Source: Anniella stebbinsi (taxonomy: Eukaryota; Chordata; Lepidosauria; Squamata; Anniellidae). From it: a stretch of 64,000 bases of DNA. Location: positions 96,132,609 through 96,196,608 of the forward strand of contig JARDYH010000003.1 in the NCBI GenBank assembly GCA_029215795.1, read 5' to 3'. Of the stretch, positions 46,723 to 58,740 are shown piece by piece (the stretch's first letter is position 1; each line of letters begins with the position of its first letter). The position numbers were made by a program, and so were the translations under genes. Under the pieces are notes generated by a model. The model made no database searches, was not told where the DNA came from, and saw nothing but the letters and a program-made list of their open reading frames with translations.

Positions 46723-47722
46723 GTGGGTGACCATATGTCAGGAAAAAACAGTACATGTCAGGATTTTTGGTAACAAATCTGGGAAGGGGGGGGGGAATTA
46801 TGAAATTTGAAGAAAAATCCGGATTTTCCCATCCTCCCCCCACCCAAAGGGCAGCTCTACTTTATAGTCAGTGCGAATTAACAAAAATGCTTACAGCTTT
46901 GTCATTTTTAAAGATAAAAGATGAAACTTGGCACCATGATAGCACTTAGCTAGGGCTTTAGTGATGCCAAATTTGAAGTAGATACATTCATCCGTTGATT
47001 TTTAGGAATTTTTAAAATTTGAGGTTTTAAAATTATTATTTTTAAAAATGGTCATTTTTAAAGATAAAGAGAAGAAACTTGGCAGTATGATAGCTCTTAA
47101 GTAGGACTTTAGTCATGCCAAGTTTCAAGCAGATTTGTTTATCCATTGATTTTTAGGATTTTTTTTAAAATGTGAGGTTTTAAAATTATTTTTTAAAAAA
47201 AAAACATTTTTAAAGATAAGGAGAAGAAACTTGGCATTATGATAGCTCTTACATAGGGCTTTATCCATGCCAAGTTTCAAGCAGATCTGTTCATCTGTTG
47301 ATTTTTAGCAAGTTTCAAAACAAAATTGAACTTAAAAACTTAAAAAAAAAAAAAGTCAGACAGCCGGCCGGCTGGCCAGCAGCAAACAGCAGCTTGCAGC
47401 AGAGTGAGGAATACAATCAGAAAAGATATTTGAGGAAAGGGGAGAATGTATCACACAAAGAATAGCCACAAAATACAGCAAAAGCTGCAAAAGTAGGAAT
47501 GAGTGAAGTTAATTTCAGATACATTGAATGTCTCACTTATTATTTCAGTGATTTTAACATTAAGATGTTATTTAGAACAGATTTGTCTTAATTGTGTGCT
47601 GTAAAATCAGATATGTGACCAAGGCTATGTTCAGGTGGGCACCCCCCCTTGGTGCTGGACACATGTTGGTGGGGGCCGACCATGTTGTCCTCCTTTTTAA
47701 TTTCCAAAATATGGTCACCCTA
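46723..47722. mobile_element. 1-kb hAT-like DNA transposon remnant
   Basis: The left end GTGGGTGACCATATGTC and right end ATATGGTCACCCTA are inverted and resemble the ends of the 320-bp family, but the interior is unrelated. About 400 bp of the interior is a 150-bp tandem repeat. No transposase frame and no clear target duplication were seen, so the exact ends could be off by a few bases. Confidence 0.6.
46901..47320. repeat. 150-bp tandem repeat, about 2.8 units
   Basis: The units begin at about 46901, 47051 and 47203. Each carries 'atttttaaagataa', then 'gaaacttggca..atgatag', then 'gatttttag'. The first two units are 150 bp apart and the next offset is 152. The tract lies wholly inside the 1-kb transposon-like element and probably arose within it. 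Confidence 0.8.
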
Positions 47723-48354
47723 CCACATTCCCTTGTGGGTAATCTGTTCAGGACTTCATGTTAGCCTTGAGCAGGGCCAAAGCATGTGATGTTAATTCCA
47801 TAGGCATGCACCTGATCATTCTTTCATCATACCTGACACTGTCGCTGCTACGCAATCAATACTGTCTTTTTCCTTCCTTTTTTCTAGTCTATTTTCACAA
47901 GCAGTGATATCATTGTAGTAAAATTTTAATGGGAGAGTAGAGTACATACTCCTCTTCCAGCCAGAAGATGTCTCACCTAAACTGGCAGTGAGAATGAAGT
48001 TAGAACGCTCTTGTATATCACGGTGCAGGGCTTCTTTTCTTAACTTCTGCCCTGCACTCCTTTCTGTTTTTCAAAGCCAAAGGTTTAAAACTTTCCAGAA
48101 TCTCAGCTGCCAGAACATTTTAATATCTTCTGATAAAAAGAACCCCACTAACTGTTCAGGGAAATTAGTTCAAAGTCTTGAGACAATAACAGGAAAGGCC
48201 CTGTCCCTATATGTGACTGATGTGACTGATTTATCCTCCTTTATTGGCGGTACCCAATGTACAGATCGCCTTCTGGACCTCAAAGTTGGTGGAAGAGGAT
48301 CATTAAGGGTTTAATTAAGTCCTTTAATTAAGTACATTCTTTCCATCAGTCTTA

Positions 48355-48862
48355 CACCCCTCTACATTATTGTGGATGCCAGGATGCTGCCGGGGACAGT
48401 TGTCAGGAAAGATATACCGATCCTGAAAAAGCTGCACTGGTTCCCTATTTGTTTCTGGGCCAGATTCAGGGTGCTGGTGCTGGTCTACAAAGCCCTTAAG
48501 AACTTGGGATCCAGGAATCTGGATTACCTCTCCCTGTACCAGCCTGCCAATGCTCTTCAGTCGATGGCAGAGGCTTGTCTCATTATCCCACCATTACAGG
48601 AAGTACATTGCCTGCTGACATGAGACATCTCTGTGACGGCATCCTGATTTTGAAATGTCCTGCAAGAGGTATGTCTGACACCATCTTCATTGACCCATCA
48701 GTTTACCCAGGCCTTTATAAGTGGCTAGTTTCCACTGCAATCAATGTCACTGCTGATTTTGTTGTTGTTGTTTTAACAGTGTTGCGACCTGCCCTGAGAT
48801 TTTTTATGAAGGCTGGGATATACATGGAAATAAATTTTAAAAAAGTAAATAAAGAATGATCT
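48355..48862 (+). mobile_element. LINE 3' end, L2/CR1-like, plus strand
   Basis: It encodes PILKKLHWFPICFWARFRVL and LVYKALKNLGSRNLDYLSLY, a form of the LINE C-terminal 'LK.LHWLPI..R..FK.LV..YKAL.GL'. It ends 'aaataaattttaaaaaagta'. The frame is broken downstream. Confidence 0.65.
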
Positions 48863-50539
48863 GTGGAAACATACTTCCTATTCTCATGAAAATGTCCTAA
48901 AACACAGGTGTTCTGATTTCACTCCTTTTATGGACCTGGGTGCCAAGTGTCCCCAATCAAGCTCTAGATTCAGGACCCAAGTGCCTTACTCTCTGTACCG
49001 CACAGTGGTAGTTTGCCCAATGAGGGCATGGCTGGCCTGCTCTCTTGCTGTGCTTCAGCGCCACCACTGCATGTGGCCAGAAGGTGTTATTGCAGCTACC
49101 ATGTCAGCAGTGGCCAGATGACACTGGCAGTGAACTAGTTGAGTTCCCTCCGATCCTATGAAACTGATGCTGGAGTGGCTTTCTCAGTCTGAGCTGCTCT
49201 TGATTAGCTATCCAGTTGCCTGCTTCCTGGCTCCACTATTAGCTAACCTCCAGGACCCGCTAGTTGTTCTTCATGTACGAGGATAGAAGAAATAAGCAAT
49301 GCAGCTTTGCACTGCTGATCTCAACATGCATGCCTAGATTTGTCCTACAGCGCTCACTGGAAATAGTGGGCCTTCAGCTTCAGGAAGAAGTTGTCATAGT
49401 TACAGATGTTCTTTAGGCAATGTTAGGGCAATTATCCTGGAGTCTGCCAGAGATTTATATCTGTGTGTGCTTCCCCCGCTTAAAATGAGGTCTCATAGCC
49501 AAAGAATATATAATCCTATATAATTCAGGCACCTTTGACACAGCCAGTAGTACAGTGGTAAATTTTGAAGTGCAACCACTAATCATGCCTGTTGACGTAG
49601 CCACGTCCCCAATGATGGTCCAACAATGCAGGCAGCTCTTGAGCCATATCTGTGTCATAGAACAGTGGCCTGGCAAAGGGCAGTGTAGTGCTTGGAGCTT
49701 GGCTGGAAAAACCCCACCAGGTCAAAAATATCCGGTTTATTTTCCTAGTACCAGGTCTTTTGTAAAGCTAATGGGCCTTAACGGCCTATTCAGGACCAAG
49801 CCATCCCAATACTTTGCACTACAATAGGGATAGCTCACAACAATATATTGTTGCTGGGAAAATCCATTTACATTGCAGCTAAAATCAGAGAAAACAGGGA
49901 AGTTTGAGGGGGTAGCAGATGATGTCATCATCCCTGGCAATCAAAAAATCCCAGTGCTTCCACCCTGTGAACTCTGGCTCTTCTACACTACTACTTTCAG
50001 ATTCCTTCTGATTTGGTGAACACTGCGCACTTCTGACTATTACTTGTCTTTGACCATCAAGCATTGAAACTCAAATATGTCCAAGACTGCAAATATTCCA
50101 TCGTCTCAACCCATCATTGTTACTGAACAGTGGCCCTTCTGTGACTTAGATTACAAATAGGAAATCCAATTTATTTGATCTATTCTTGTGCTGTTTGCTC
50201 TATGCTCCAAGAGCTTCAAGTTAAAATATGTTAGTATTTTGGTCCTGCCCCTTTTGCCTTCAACCCTGCCCACCCCTGGAATGACCATGCTCAACCTGAC
50301 AGCTTCTCCAAAATTGAATTTGGCCCTTGGGCTGAAGGAGATTCTACAGCCCTGATATAGGGATATGTTTTGTACAACCTTCTCTTAGAGCTTGCAGGGT
50401 TTGGGTCTGTAGCTGTCAACGATGACAAACGGGTATGAGTTCGTAGCAGATTTTCCCCACCCTTGTTTTAAAGGGTCTATACTGTCATGTTCATAACAAC
50501 TGAGTTTCCCAAAGCCTGCTCCCTTAATCCTGTCGGGAC
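48863..50539. other. Unassigned intronic sequence
   Basis: No coding exon, fold-back or LINE motif is readable. It may include 5' parts of the LINE at 50540 that are too decayed to see. Confidence 0.4.
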
Positions 50540-51765
50540 CTCTCAGCAAGTTGATGAACTGCTATAACAGTTAAGAAATCCTTTAATGCCCCCAAATTGG
50601 CTACAGTTAGCATCCCTATACTTTTATATGTAGATGATGCTGTTCTCCTCTCTTCTACTAAAGTTGGCTTGAAATGAATGCTGAGAGCATTCATAGGCTA
50701 TTGCAAAGAAAATGTGCTAACTATCAATTTTAGTAAAACAAAGATTATAGTTTTTAACAAGAGCCTTATTTTGAATAAATGGATTATAGTTGGTCAAACC
50801 ATAGAGCAAGTTAGACAATTCAAATATTTGGGGATTGTTTTTCAATCTTCTAGTTCTTGGGTGGCTCATCAGACATCTGCTGTACAATCAGCATCTAATA
50901 GTACCAAAGCTGTAGTCCGTTTGTTGTTGTCGTTGTTTTACTAGAGGAGGACTGTTCATCCCTGCTGCACTCCGAGTTTTTAAGACCAAAGTGTTGCTAT
51001 AATTATTCCATGGAATTCCAGTGTAAATTTTAGGTTATTCTCCTGTTTTAGAACAGATACTTTCATCTTTTTTGTGTGCCAATTCTTTCGTGTACCAAAC
51101 TGTGTGCACTACAGCTGGAGGTTGGCTTTCAGCAGTGGAATGTACTGCTTGGTGTTGGGCATTCAGATATCGGCTAAAACTTGCTTAAGCAAACTCTGAA
51201 TCAGGATATGTGCCCCTCCTTTGGGAATGCTAGTCAGTGGTCTGGAGCAATCAGAGATAAACTACAGATGTTGGGTTTCTCTGATAACTTTCTTTGCAAA
51301 CGAGATACTTCCCTAGTAAAATCTATTCTTACACTCCCGATCAAAAATATCGATGTCCAACGTTCGTTATCTGCTGCCCATACTACCTGATCCCCAACTT
51401 ACTCAGGTTTGACATTTGATATTAAGAGTTGTACTAAATACCTTGAAATTTTGACTGTGCTTAAATATTGGATAACTTTTTCTAGAGCCAGGTTTAACGC
51501 AATACCTTCTGCTATAATAGATGGTCGCTTCCAGAGAATTCTTTATACAAATTGTCTCTGCCCATGTGGAGATGAAGTGATAGAGTCTCTATCACATATA
51601 TTGCTTTTTTGTAACTTTATAGAGATGAGAAAATAGATATTTTAAATAGTTGCAGTATCATTAGTTGGTCTTTTGTTTTGTTTGCTGGTACTATGCATTC
51701 TGCTTTGTGGAGTATCCTGTGTTCTAAATGGTCTGTGACCATATAATAAAGATTGATTGATTAAG
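50540..51765 (+). mobile_element. Non-LTR retrotransposon fragment of a second type, plus strand
   Basis: RT core block C reads SIPILLYVDDAVLLSSTKVG at about 50605-50670, then NVLTINFSKTKIIVFNK and VRQFKYLGIVFQSSSSW. Near the end, ARFNAIPSAIIDGRFQRILY precedes CLCPCGDEVIESLSHILLFC, a CCHC-like zinc-binding C-terminus. The 3' end is 'tgaccatataataaagattg' followed by GATTGATT. This differs from both the L2-like and the CR1 copies here. I suspect the R4 or a related clade but cannot settle it. There are several stops and shifts. Confidence 0.7.
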
Positions 51766-51850
51766 AAATCTTTGGATCGACAGCCTTTGTAGTCTATCAT
51801 GACAGGAAAAGACATTAATTACACCCCTCCAAATTTGGCAATGGAATCCC

Positions 51851-51873
51851 CTACACACACACACACACACACA
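51851..51873. repeat. (AC)n microsatellite
   Basis: About 11 AC units. Confidence 0.9.
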
Positions 51874-52689
51874 TCCCCGGTGAACAAAAGGCTTCATACT
51901 TTCAATTATCTCAGCAAGTTTTCAGCTGTGATCAGCCTGCAGGGTGCTGAAGGGTGGTGCCTAAGTAACAATTGCTGTTCACTATGGAGTATTTGGGCAT
52001 GAGAGCGCCCTGGTGTTTCTACTTTCCAGGAAGCACAAGCACACCAGCTCCCTGGCCTGTTAATTAACGTGGGGACTATATTCTTAATTTCACAAAGGAT
52101 TCATTTGAAATTCCTCATTTCTCCTAGATCTGTAGAGATCATATGGAAGGCCGTTTGTTCTTCATTAGATATTACATCACATCTATAATCCAAATGTGTT
52201 TGATTATCAGGAAGGTATAAACAATTTAACACACACTGGGAAACACATTCACAAAATAAAGCACTTTTGGCTAGGATTATTCGGCTTTTCTTATTCATTA
52301 TATTTGACAAATGAAGGGGAAATTAGGATATATCTTTACCTCTAGCCAATCTACACATTAAGTCCTATGCGGAAATGCCAATATAGAACAAACAGTTTTT
52401 TTTAAAAAAAAAAATAACATTTTTAGGGAGATGATGAGTAAGGTGATAATAGGTGTGTAAAAGAAGTGGTTAGATTTTTTAAAAAACACCCACACCCACA
52501 CCTGTCATTCTGATGTTCAGGCAGCTAGATTTGAAGATGCCTGAAGGAAACTTTGCTTGCATCTGGATATAGCTATAATGATAATTTTATTTTATCTTCT
52601 GTTAAATATGCATGTATAACAATCTTATTTGCAGTTTTTCCACAAATAATTTTTAACAAACTAACTACTATTTTCCCAGCATTTTGGCA

Positions 52690-52870
52690 TTCTAGTCCTG
52701 CTATTTTAAATCTTTAAGCCTCTGCATTGCTGCTAGGTTTTATTCTGGTTGTACTTTTACATTGTAGTTTTAAGCTTATATATGTTGTACCCTGTGGTTT
52801 TATTTTTTGTAAACCGCCCAGAGAGTTTTGGCTATTGGTTGGTATAGAAATCAAATTGCAAAAATTGCAT
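52690..52870 (+). mobile_element. L2-like LINE 3' end, plus strand
   Basis: 'ttttattctggttgtacttt' followed by 'gtaaaccgcccagagagttt' and 'tggctattggttggtata'. It matches the 3' UTR of the plus-strand copy at 60090-60977. Confidence 0.7.
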
Positions 52871-52997
52871 TGAGTGATTTGAACTAACATCCAGGTTCAT
52901 TAGTGCAAAGGTAATTTCCTTAACAGAGTATTGCTCCTAGACAGCATCTGGGGCACCATAGGATGCTGCAGATCTCTTTCATGCCTGTAGGCAGACC

Positions 52998-53118
52998 GAT
53001 CTACACCAAGCAGGATACGACGTTTTGAAAACTGTATATGGAATGTGTCCTGGGCCCCAGCAGTTGTCACTAGTGATATAAACCGTTTTAAACCGTTTTA
53101 CAGCAGTAGTGTAGATCC
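52998..53118. mobile_element. 121-bp MITE with GATCTACACC ends
   Basis: The ends GATCTACACCAAGCAG and CAGTAGTGTAGATCC are inverted, with an internal 'cgttttgaaaac' / 'aaaccgttttaaaccg' fold-back. It is related to the element at 33435. The hAT-like MITE at 53132 inserted just beyond it. Confidence 0.5.
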
Positions 53119-53131
53119 TTCCAGAGTTATG

Positions 53132-53451
53132 TAGGCTGACCATATGAAAAGGAGGACAGGGCTCCTGTAACTTTAACAGTTGTAGAGAAAAGGGAATTTC
53201 AGCCGGTGCCATTTGTATACAATTAGTTTCTGGTGAAATTCCCTCTTCATCACAACAGTTAAAGTTGCAGGGGCCCTGCCTTCTTTTGTATATGGTCACT
53301 CTAGTATAGTGCCTGCAACTTTAACTGTTGTGATGAAGAGGGAATTTCACCAGGAACTAATTGCATACAAATGACACTGGCTGAAATTCCCTTTTCTCTA
53401 CAACTGTTAAAGTTACAGGAGCCCTGTCCTCCTTTTCATATGGTCAGTCTA
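53132..53451 (-). mobile_element. 320-bp inverted-dimer hAT-like MITE, copy 7
   Basis: The exact target duplication is GAGTTATG (53124-53131 and 53452-53459). The central loop is in the same reversed sense as the copy at 13363. The arms are nearly free of mismatches, which suggests a relatively recent insertion. It lies 13 bp after a smaller fold-back element (52998-53118). Confidence 0.9.
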
Positions 53452-54051
53452 GAGTTATGAAAACAGAGGATTTTATCCAATCATAGATCTCCTCCCCCAC
53501 CCCAAATCCCCACTCCCAGCTGCCCTGGTAATCTCTTTCTGAGGTCTCAAGAGCAACCTCAGCAGGACTGGGAAAGTGGAAAAGGGACATGCTGGTGAGC
53601 AGAGAAGAAAGGGAGTGGACCTGCCCCCAGGAAGGTAAGCAAGCTAGATAGGCTCACAGGCCCATCTAGCTTTTAAAGGAGAAACAGGAAGCAAGACGCC
53701 TTTTGGCAACAAGGCATAGGATGGACAGAAGGCTCTAATCTTGGAGCCCTCTTTCCATAGAACAGCAATCCCATAGGACAGCACTGTAATTCACTGCATG
53801 CAGTAATTCCACACGGCATGAAATTATCCAGACATATCAATGCATGCATTTTGCCTGATACTGTAATGAGTTACTGATGTTCCTACTATATTGATAAAAA
53901 CAGAAAAGTATGAACTGTTGTTTTTAACTCTTTAAAAAGGAAGATTTTTTGGTGATGGGTGGGCATCAGTGATATGGAGCTAATGCAAAAGGAAAGGAAG
54001 TCCTGAAATATCACCCTGGGCATTGCTTTATTCATATCATGTAAGGCATCT

Positions 54052-54165
54052 TTCCCCAACTCAGTGCGTTCCAAATCTGTTGGACTGCAACTCCCATCAT
54101 TCCCAGCTGTCTTGGAATGATGGGAATTGCAGTCCAGATTTGGAGGGCACAAGGTTGTGGAAAGC
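54052..54165. repeat. Fold-back repeat family D
   Basis: 'ggactgcaactcccatcatt' and 'aatgatgggaattgcagtcc' are near-perfect complements around a 25-bp loop, so this is the best-preserved hairpin of the family here. Related fragments lie at 16619-16657 and 54476-54570. Confidence 0.7.
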
Positions 54166-55639
54166 AGATGTAGGGGTTACTACACATGGGGACATCATCA
54201 ACCAACAAGACTTGCAGTCAAGCCTGGAGATAAACAGTGTGTGAGTTCCTTTATTTCAGCTCTTGCAGGCCTGTGGGTGTAAGAAGTTAAATGGTAGCTT
54301 AAAGGGGGAGAAACAGAATTTAAAGAAAATACTTAGAAAGAAAGGTATGCTCTCCAGATTTGTCAAATGCTACTTAAAAAGAAGCTTAGTATTTAAGATG
54401 AAATTTACTCAGCACAGGTGGCTTATAGGTGACCAAATTGGAGAGTCAGCCAGCCAGCTCTCTCAGTGTAGTCTGGACTGGCTCAGCCAGACTTCATTTC
54501 CCATGAGCTTCAGCAGCAGGACTCCCATTGGGTAAGTCAGGCACCACAGCAAAAGGCATGCCAGGAGTTGTAGTTTTTGTTTTCTGTGGGGGACAAGGAA
54601 AATCATGGTGACAGCTTCAAGGCGGCCCTGGCAATATGTTGACGGTGAGAGAAGGGGGGGGGGGGAGAAACAATTTTTATTTGTTTTAAAGTTACCTCAC
54701 AGGTCTAGGCCTGCCCTACCTTTCAGGGTTGTCATGAGGGTGAGAGAGGAAAAAAGAAAATAATTTAATTTGTTTAAAAGTTAACTCACAGGTCTAACAC
54801 TGGCCTGTGTTCTGGCTGCTTTCTTTTTTCATAATAATAACTTCAGAGCCCATGCACACAACAGTTCCCCACTTCCACTGAGATCCGCTTCCCAACTATA
54901 TGTTATTCAGATATCTGGGCAATGCGGGGTATATTTTGAAAACATAATCTTAGGTTTGAATCTTTTTTTAGCTGGTAAAAGGGTGTTGTGTATCCTGATT
55001 GTTTTTGAAGTTTAGACGGCTGCTTCAGCCAGGGCATGATGGGAGGTGTAGGCATTTCAGGTAAAACAAAAATGGTTTATCACGAAGCTCTAATTTAAAC
55101 TACAGTTCTTATTGACACAATTTTCCATTGATTCTAACAAGACAACTTACTAACTCAACCAAACTAAAAAAAAAAGCAATCAACCTAAAGATGAATAAGT
55201 CGCAAAGAAATTTATTATTTATCAAATAAATGTCATAAACATTATTCATGGACCAGAGCAATGCTGGGCATATCAGCTAGTCTTAAATATGTGGAAAACC
55301 AGGTTGGAAGGGGAATGGAGTTTCATGGATGAAGGCACGGTGAACTGACCGAAACAGTGAACCAAAGTCCCTCCATACCACAATGTTTTGTGCAGTCTCC
55401 ATTTGTATCTTTTAAATCTAGATCAATGGTAGGCAGACTTCAGCCGTGTGGGATGCTAGAACCCTGAGATCCACCAAGCAGAGCCTGCTGCGAAAGACAC
55501 CCTTAGAATGAAAGGTTTCTAGGAGCAGGAATTTGTTTTGTGTACCAGAACTGAATGGAGCTCACAGTTCTTCCACACAAAAAATCCACACCTGGTTACC
55601 CCAAGCTTTCTTCATTTTCTACCAGGCATTGCCGTTAAG

Positions 55640-56180
55640 CTCCCAAACTCTTTCATCCTTAAGCCATAAGGGGAGCCTTTAGTGTGGTAGCCCCTTTTCT
55701 TTGGAACTCCCTGCCCCTGGAGGTCAAGTAGGTGCCAACACTCTGTGCTGTGTCCGGTATCCCCTGAAAACAACTCTTTTTCAAAAAGCCTTCCTCAAGT
55801 GACCAGCCACCATTTTCAGGGGGAGAGATGCTGTGCTATCAAGGGTGAGCTATCCCACCTGCTCCCCTACCCCCCCCCACGCCTGGAGACTTTGAAAGCA
55901 AGGCTGGAGCTGAAGTTTGGGAGGCGCTACTTCAGGGGGAGAGATGTTATTCCAGCCAAGTTGTTTTTTTCCTTATCTGTTCTGTTTTGCTGCAAACTTG
56001 TATTTAGTATATTTTTGAGTATTATTGTGATATTGTTGTTTAGTATATTGTTAAAAATTGTCGTAGTCTATTGTTGAATTTTTTTTGTGATATTTCTGCC
56101 ATAAACTTGCATTTTGTAAGCCGCCCAGAGAGCTTCAGCTATGGGGCGGTATATAAATGTAATAAATGAAATGAAATGAA
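55640..56180 (+). mobile_element. L2-like LINE 3' end, plus strand
   Basis: The C-terminal region is decayed ('gtagccccttttctttggaa', 'ctccctgcccctggaggtca' for the APRLWNSLP..V block). The 3' UTR ends 'gccgcccagagagcttcagc' and 'tatggggcggtatataaatg', then (AAATG)n. Confidence 0.7.
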
Positions 56181-56633
56181 ATTTTTATTAGCATTCTATT
56201 TTAAATGGAACAATTTTAATTTACTGTTTTAGTCTTTTTATCTTTTCACTTTTTTATTCTTAGGTTTACTGCTCCAGAATCTATTTTTAGATATGGAGCA
56301 GTATATAAATATTGTAAATGTATAAATAGAGCCTAGACCTGGCAGACACACTCTACCCACCCAGCGTTGGCTGAACCAGTTGGGCTTCCGTCTTTCTACA
56401 GCACCACCCAAATGACAAGACATTTGAAATGAAAGAATACAGGTAACACCTGGCACTTCATTCAAACAGTCAAGCTGCTCCACTTAAAATAACTTTCTTC
56501 TCTTTCAATTGAAGTGCCTGCTTACCTTGTAGCTGTGGAAATATGTAAAGAACGCTGGAGCTTTCTGTGTTGGTTTTTGGATGGCAGGCGCCACTCTCCG
56601 GTTTAAAATGTTCTCATTCATATTATGGAAGCA

Positions 56634-56830
56634 CAAGCAGTGTGGCTTAGTGGATAGATCGTTGGGCTATGATGAGGTGGGTGGAGGGAGGCACACGCAT
56701 TCCCACTGAGTTGAAGCTCTCTGGGTGGCCTTAGGCCATTTATTCCCTTCTCACTCAGCCTAATCCACCTCACTGGGCGGCTGTGAGACTAAAATGCCGC
56801 TCTTGGCTCCTTAGAGGAAGTGCTGGTTGC
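56634..56830 (+). mobile_element. tRNA-derived SINE, plus strand
   Basis: The head 'agtgtggcttagtggataga' is an A-box-like start. The body 'cactcagcctaatccacctc' with 'ctgtgagactaaaatg' matches the SINE family at 28140 read in the opposite sense. The B box is decayed. Confidence 0.55.
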
Positions 56831-56879
56831 TGCAACCAATGAATGAAGAAAAGGACTCTTTGGCCATTTTCCTCTTGCT

Positions 56880-57080
56880 CAAAGCCACTATGTTACATCA
56901 GTAGAGACCGTGTTTGACTTGCACTGCACAGATTTCGGTTCAACTCCCTGTCAACCATATAGCTCATTGGCTGGCCTTGACCTATTATCTCTTAGCCTTG
57001 CCCCCTCACAGGATTGTTAAGAGTAAAATGAGCTTGCCCCATGCACACCATCCTGAGTCACTTGAAGGAACACGTGTGTG
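56880..57080 (+). mobile_element. tRNA-derived SINE, second adjacent copy
   Basis: 'catcagtagagaccgtgttt' and the B-box-like 'cggttcaactccctgtcaa' are followed by 'ccccctcacaggattgttaa' and 'gagtaaaatgagc'. The order is the same as in the preceding copy, but the sequence is distinct. It ends at a (GT)n tract near 57075. Confidence 0.5.
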
Positions 57081-57284
57081 TGTGTGTGAGATCATTTAAT
57101 TGTTATTTAGATATTTAAATAGCCGTGTGTGGTTTTTTTTCCTTATGGAATAAATGTTGGGGGCATTTGGGGGATGAGGTTCAGCACCTTGGATAGATCC
57201 TTTAGAGTTCTGGCTGTTTTGGATTGAAACCCAGAATGGGTTCACCGCTCCACTGAAATCGGAGTCACCAGCTTCCATTGAATT

Positions 57285-57366
57285 CTGTACACACTGACCT
57301 AAGAGTAAGTAAGCCCCATTGAACACAATAGGACTTTTGAGTAGACATGTATGGGATCACGCTGCA
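57285..57366. repeat. 90-bp palindromic repeat (family B)
   Basis: 'gtaagccccattgaacacaa' is followed by 'gagtagacatgtatgggatc' and 'acgctgca'. A more decayed copy is visible at 44990-45066. Confidence 0.6.
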
Positions 57367-58080
57367 CGTGATGTATAGAATACAGATGCCAGTCCTTCCA
57401 GGCAGGCTTTCAGTATAAAAGCCATTAGATTTAATGTTAATAACATTCAAACAACGGGAAGCTGTAGAGGAGTAGGCAGACCAGGGACAGCGGTCTAACA
57501 CTGGAAGGTAGCTTCATATTTGTTAATGCTCAGGAATTGGGGAGGTTAGGAATTAATAATGAGCGGGGATGGATTGGGCAAGGGTGCAGAACCTTGGCCC
57601 AAGGTTCTAACAGGGAAGGAGGAGTGTCAAAGGCAATTTTTACCTCCCTCCTTCCTTCCTTTCTTCCTTTCTTCTTCTTCTTTTTTCTTTAGACAGGCCT
57701 CTGAGACCATCTAGGGAAGTCATGCTACTGAGGGCAGGGCCATATCCCGCCTCTCCTCTCCCTGGAATGCCCCCCTTTTGCCTCTGCAAGGTCATCCAAA
57801 GCCGCTTTTACAACCTTGGGAGTAGGTGCCGCAGTACTTTCCGGGGTGTTTCCAAAGGAGCGGAACGGATATTCACGTCCCACTCCTGAAATCGTAGTAA
57901 CGCCTATAGCTTTGGGAAGGGGGAATTTGTAGAGTCCTATGGTCCTTGGTGCACTCTCTGGGGACCACAAGGTTGCAGCTATATGGTTTTACTCTTACAA
58001 AAATATGAAATGTACATTCCTGCACAACATTTGAAAGTGACTGGCAGCTCTCTGTTTAATTCTATAGAGATAGCTGGAAA

Positions 58081-58127
58081 ACACACACACACAGAGGGGA
58101 GGGAGGGAGAGAGAGAGAGAGAGAGAG
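58081..58127. repeat. (AC)n then (GGGA)/(GA)n tract
   Basis: A short AC run at 58081-58092 is followed by GGGA and GA units to 58127. Confidence 0.9.
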
Positions 58128-58438
58128 GTGGAGCCTTTTATGCCTCTGATCTTGTGCAAATGGCTTTTTATGGCAGCCATTGTGCGCAAGATCATTTCTG
58201 CACACTTTTGGGAGACCAGCATGTGCAAGCAGCAGGGAGAAACGGGTGGCTCTCAGGGAAAGCAGGCAGCTGCGGGGCACTTCTGGAACGTGTGGCGAGC
58301 CATACGAGGACTTGTGCAGCCTGGATCGGGTGACTGAGCTGCATTGGTGGCAGTGAGCCCAAGAGCACCCGCTGCTTCTGGACCCCGGTAAGTCCCTCCC
58401 TCCCTAACAAGGCATGCAGGATCTTTCCTCACCTCACA

Positions 58439-58532
58439 CTGGGGCTGCGCACAAAATGGCAGATTCTACATAAAACGGCCACCAGTATTTCGGAATTCTG
58501 AATCCAGAGCTGAAGCTGGCACAGCCCTAACT
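58439..58532. repeat. 94-bp element with GGGGCTGCGCAC / GGCACAGCCCTA ends
   Basis: The ends are roughly inverted, and the interior contains 'ttcggaattctgaatccaga'. It probably shares a family with the repeat at 45238. Confidence 0.35.
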
Positions 58533-58740
58533 GTGAGTTGCTTGTTCATCCATCATGGCTTATAGTGATCTCTGAAAGCAGCCTGTAAGAACGCACTTAC
58601 AAAGCCCTCTTCAGCCTTTGCACTCAGACGGTCTAACTGGGCACCAAGTTTGCAGGTACAGTGGAGGCGGGATTTACATGCCTGCCCACGTCCCCTTCCA
58701 CACCGTAGCCCTACAAACTAGTAGGCAAATGCTTGCATAA

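Noticed and set aside
57725..57970. 81-codon minus-strand frame with PTPKVVKAALDDLAEAKG
   Set aside because: The amphipathic stretch looked protein-like, but I cannot match it to a family and there are no supporting flanks. It may be a decayed retroelement piece.
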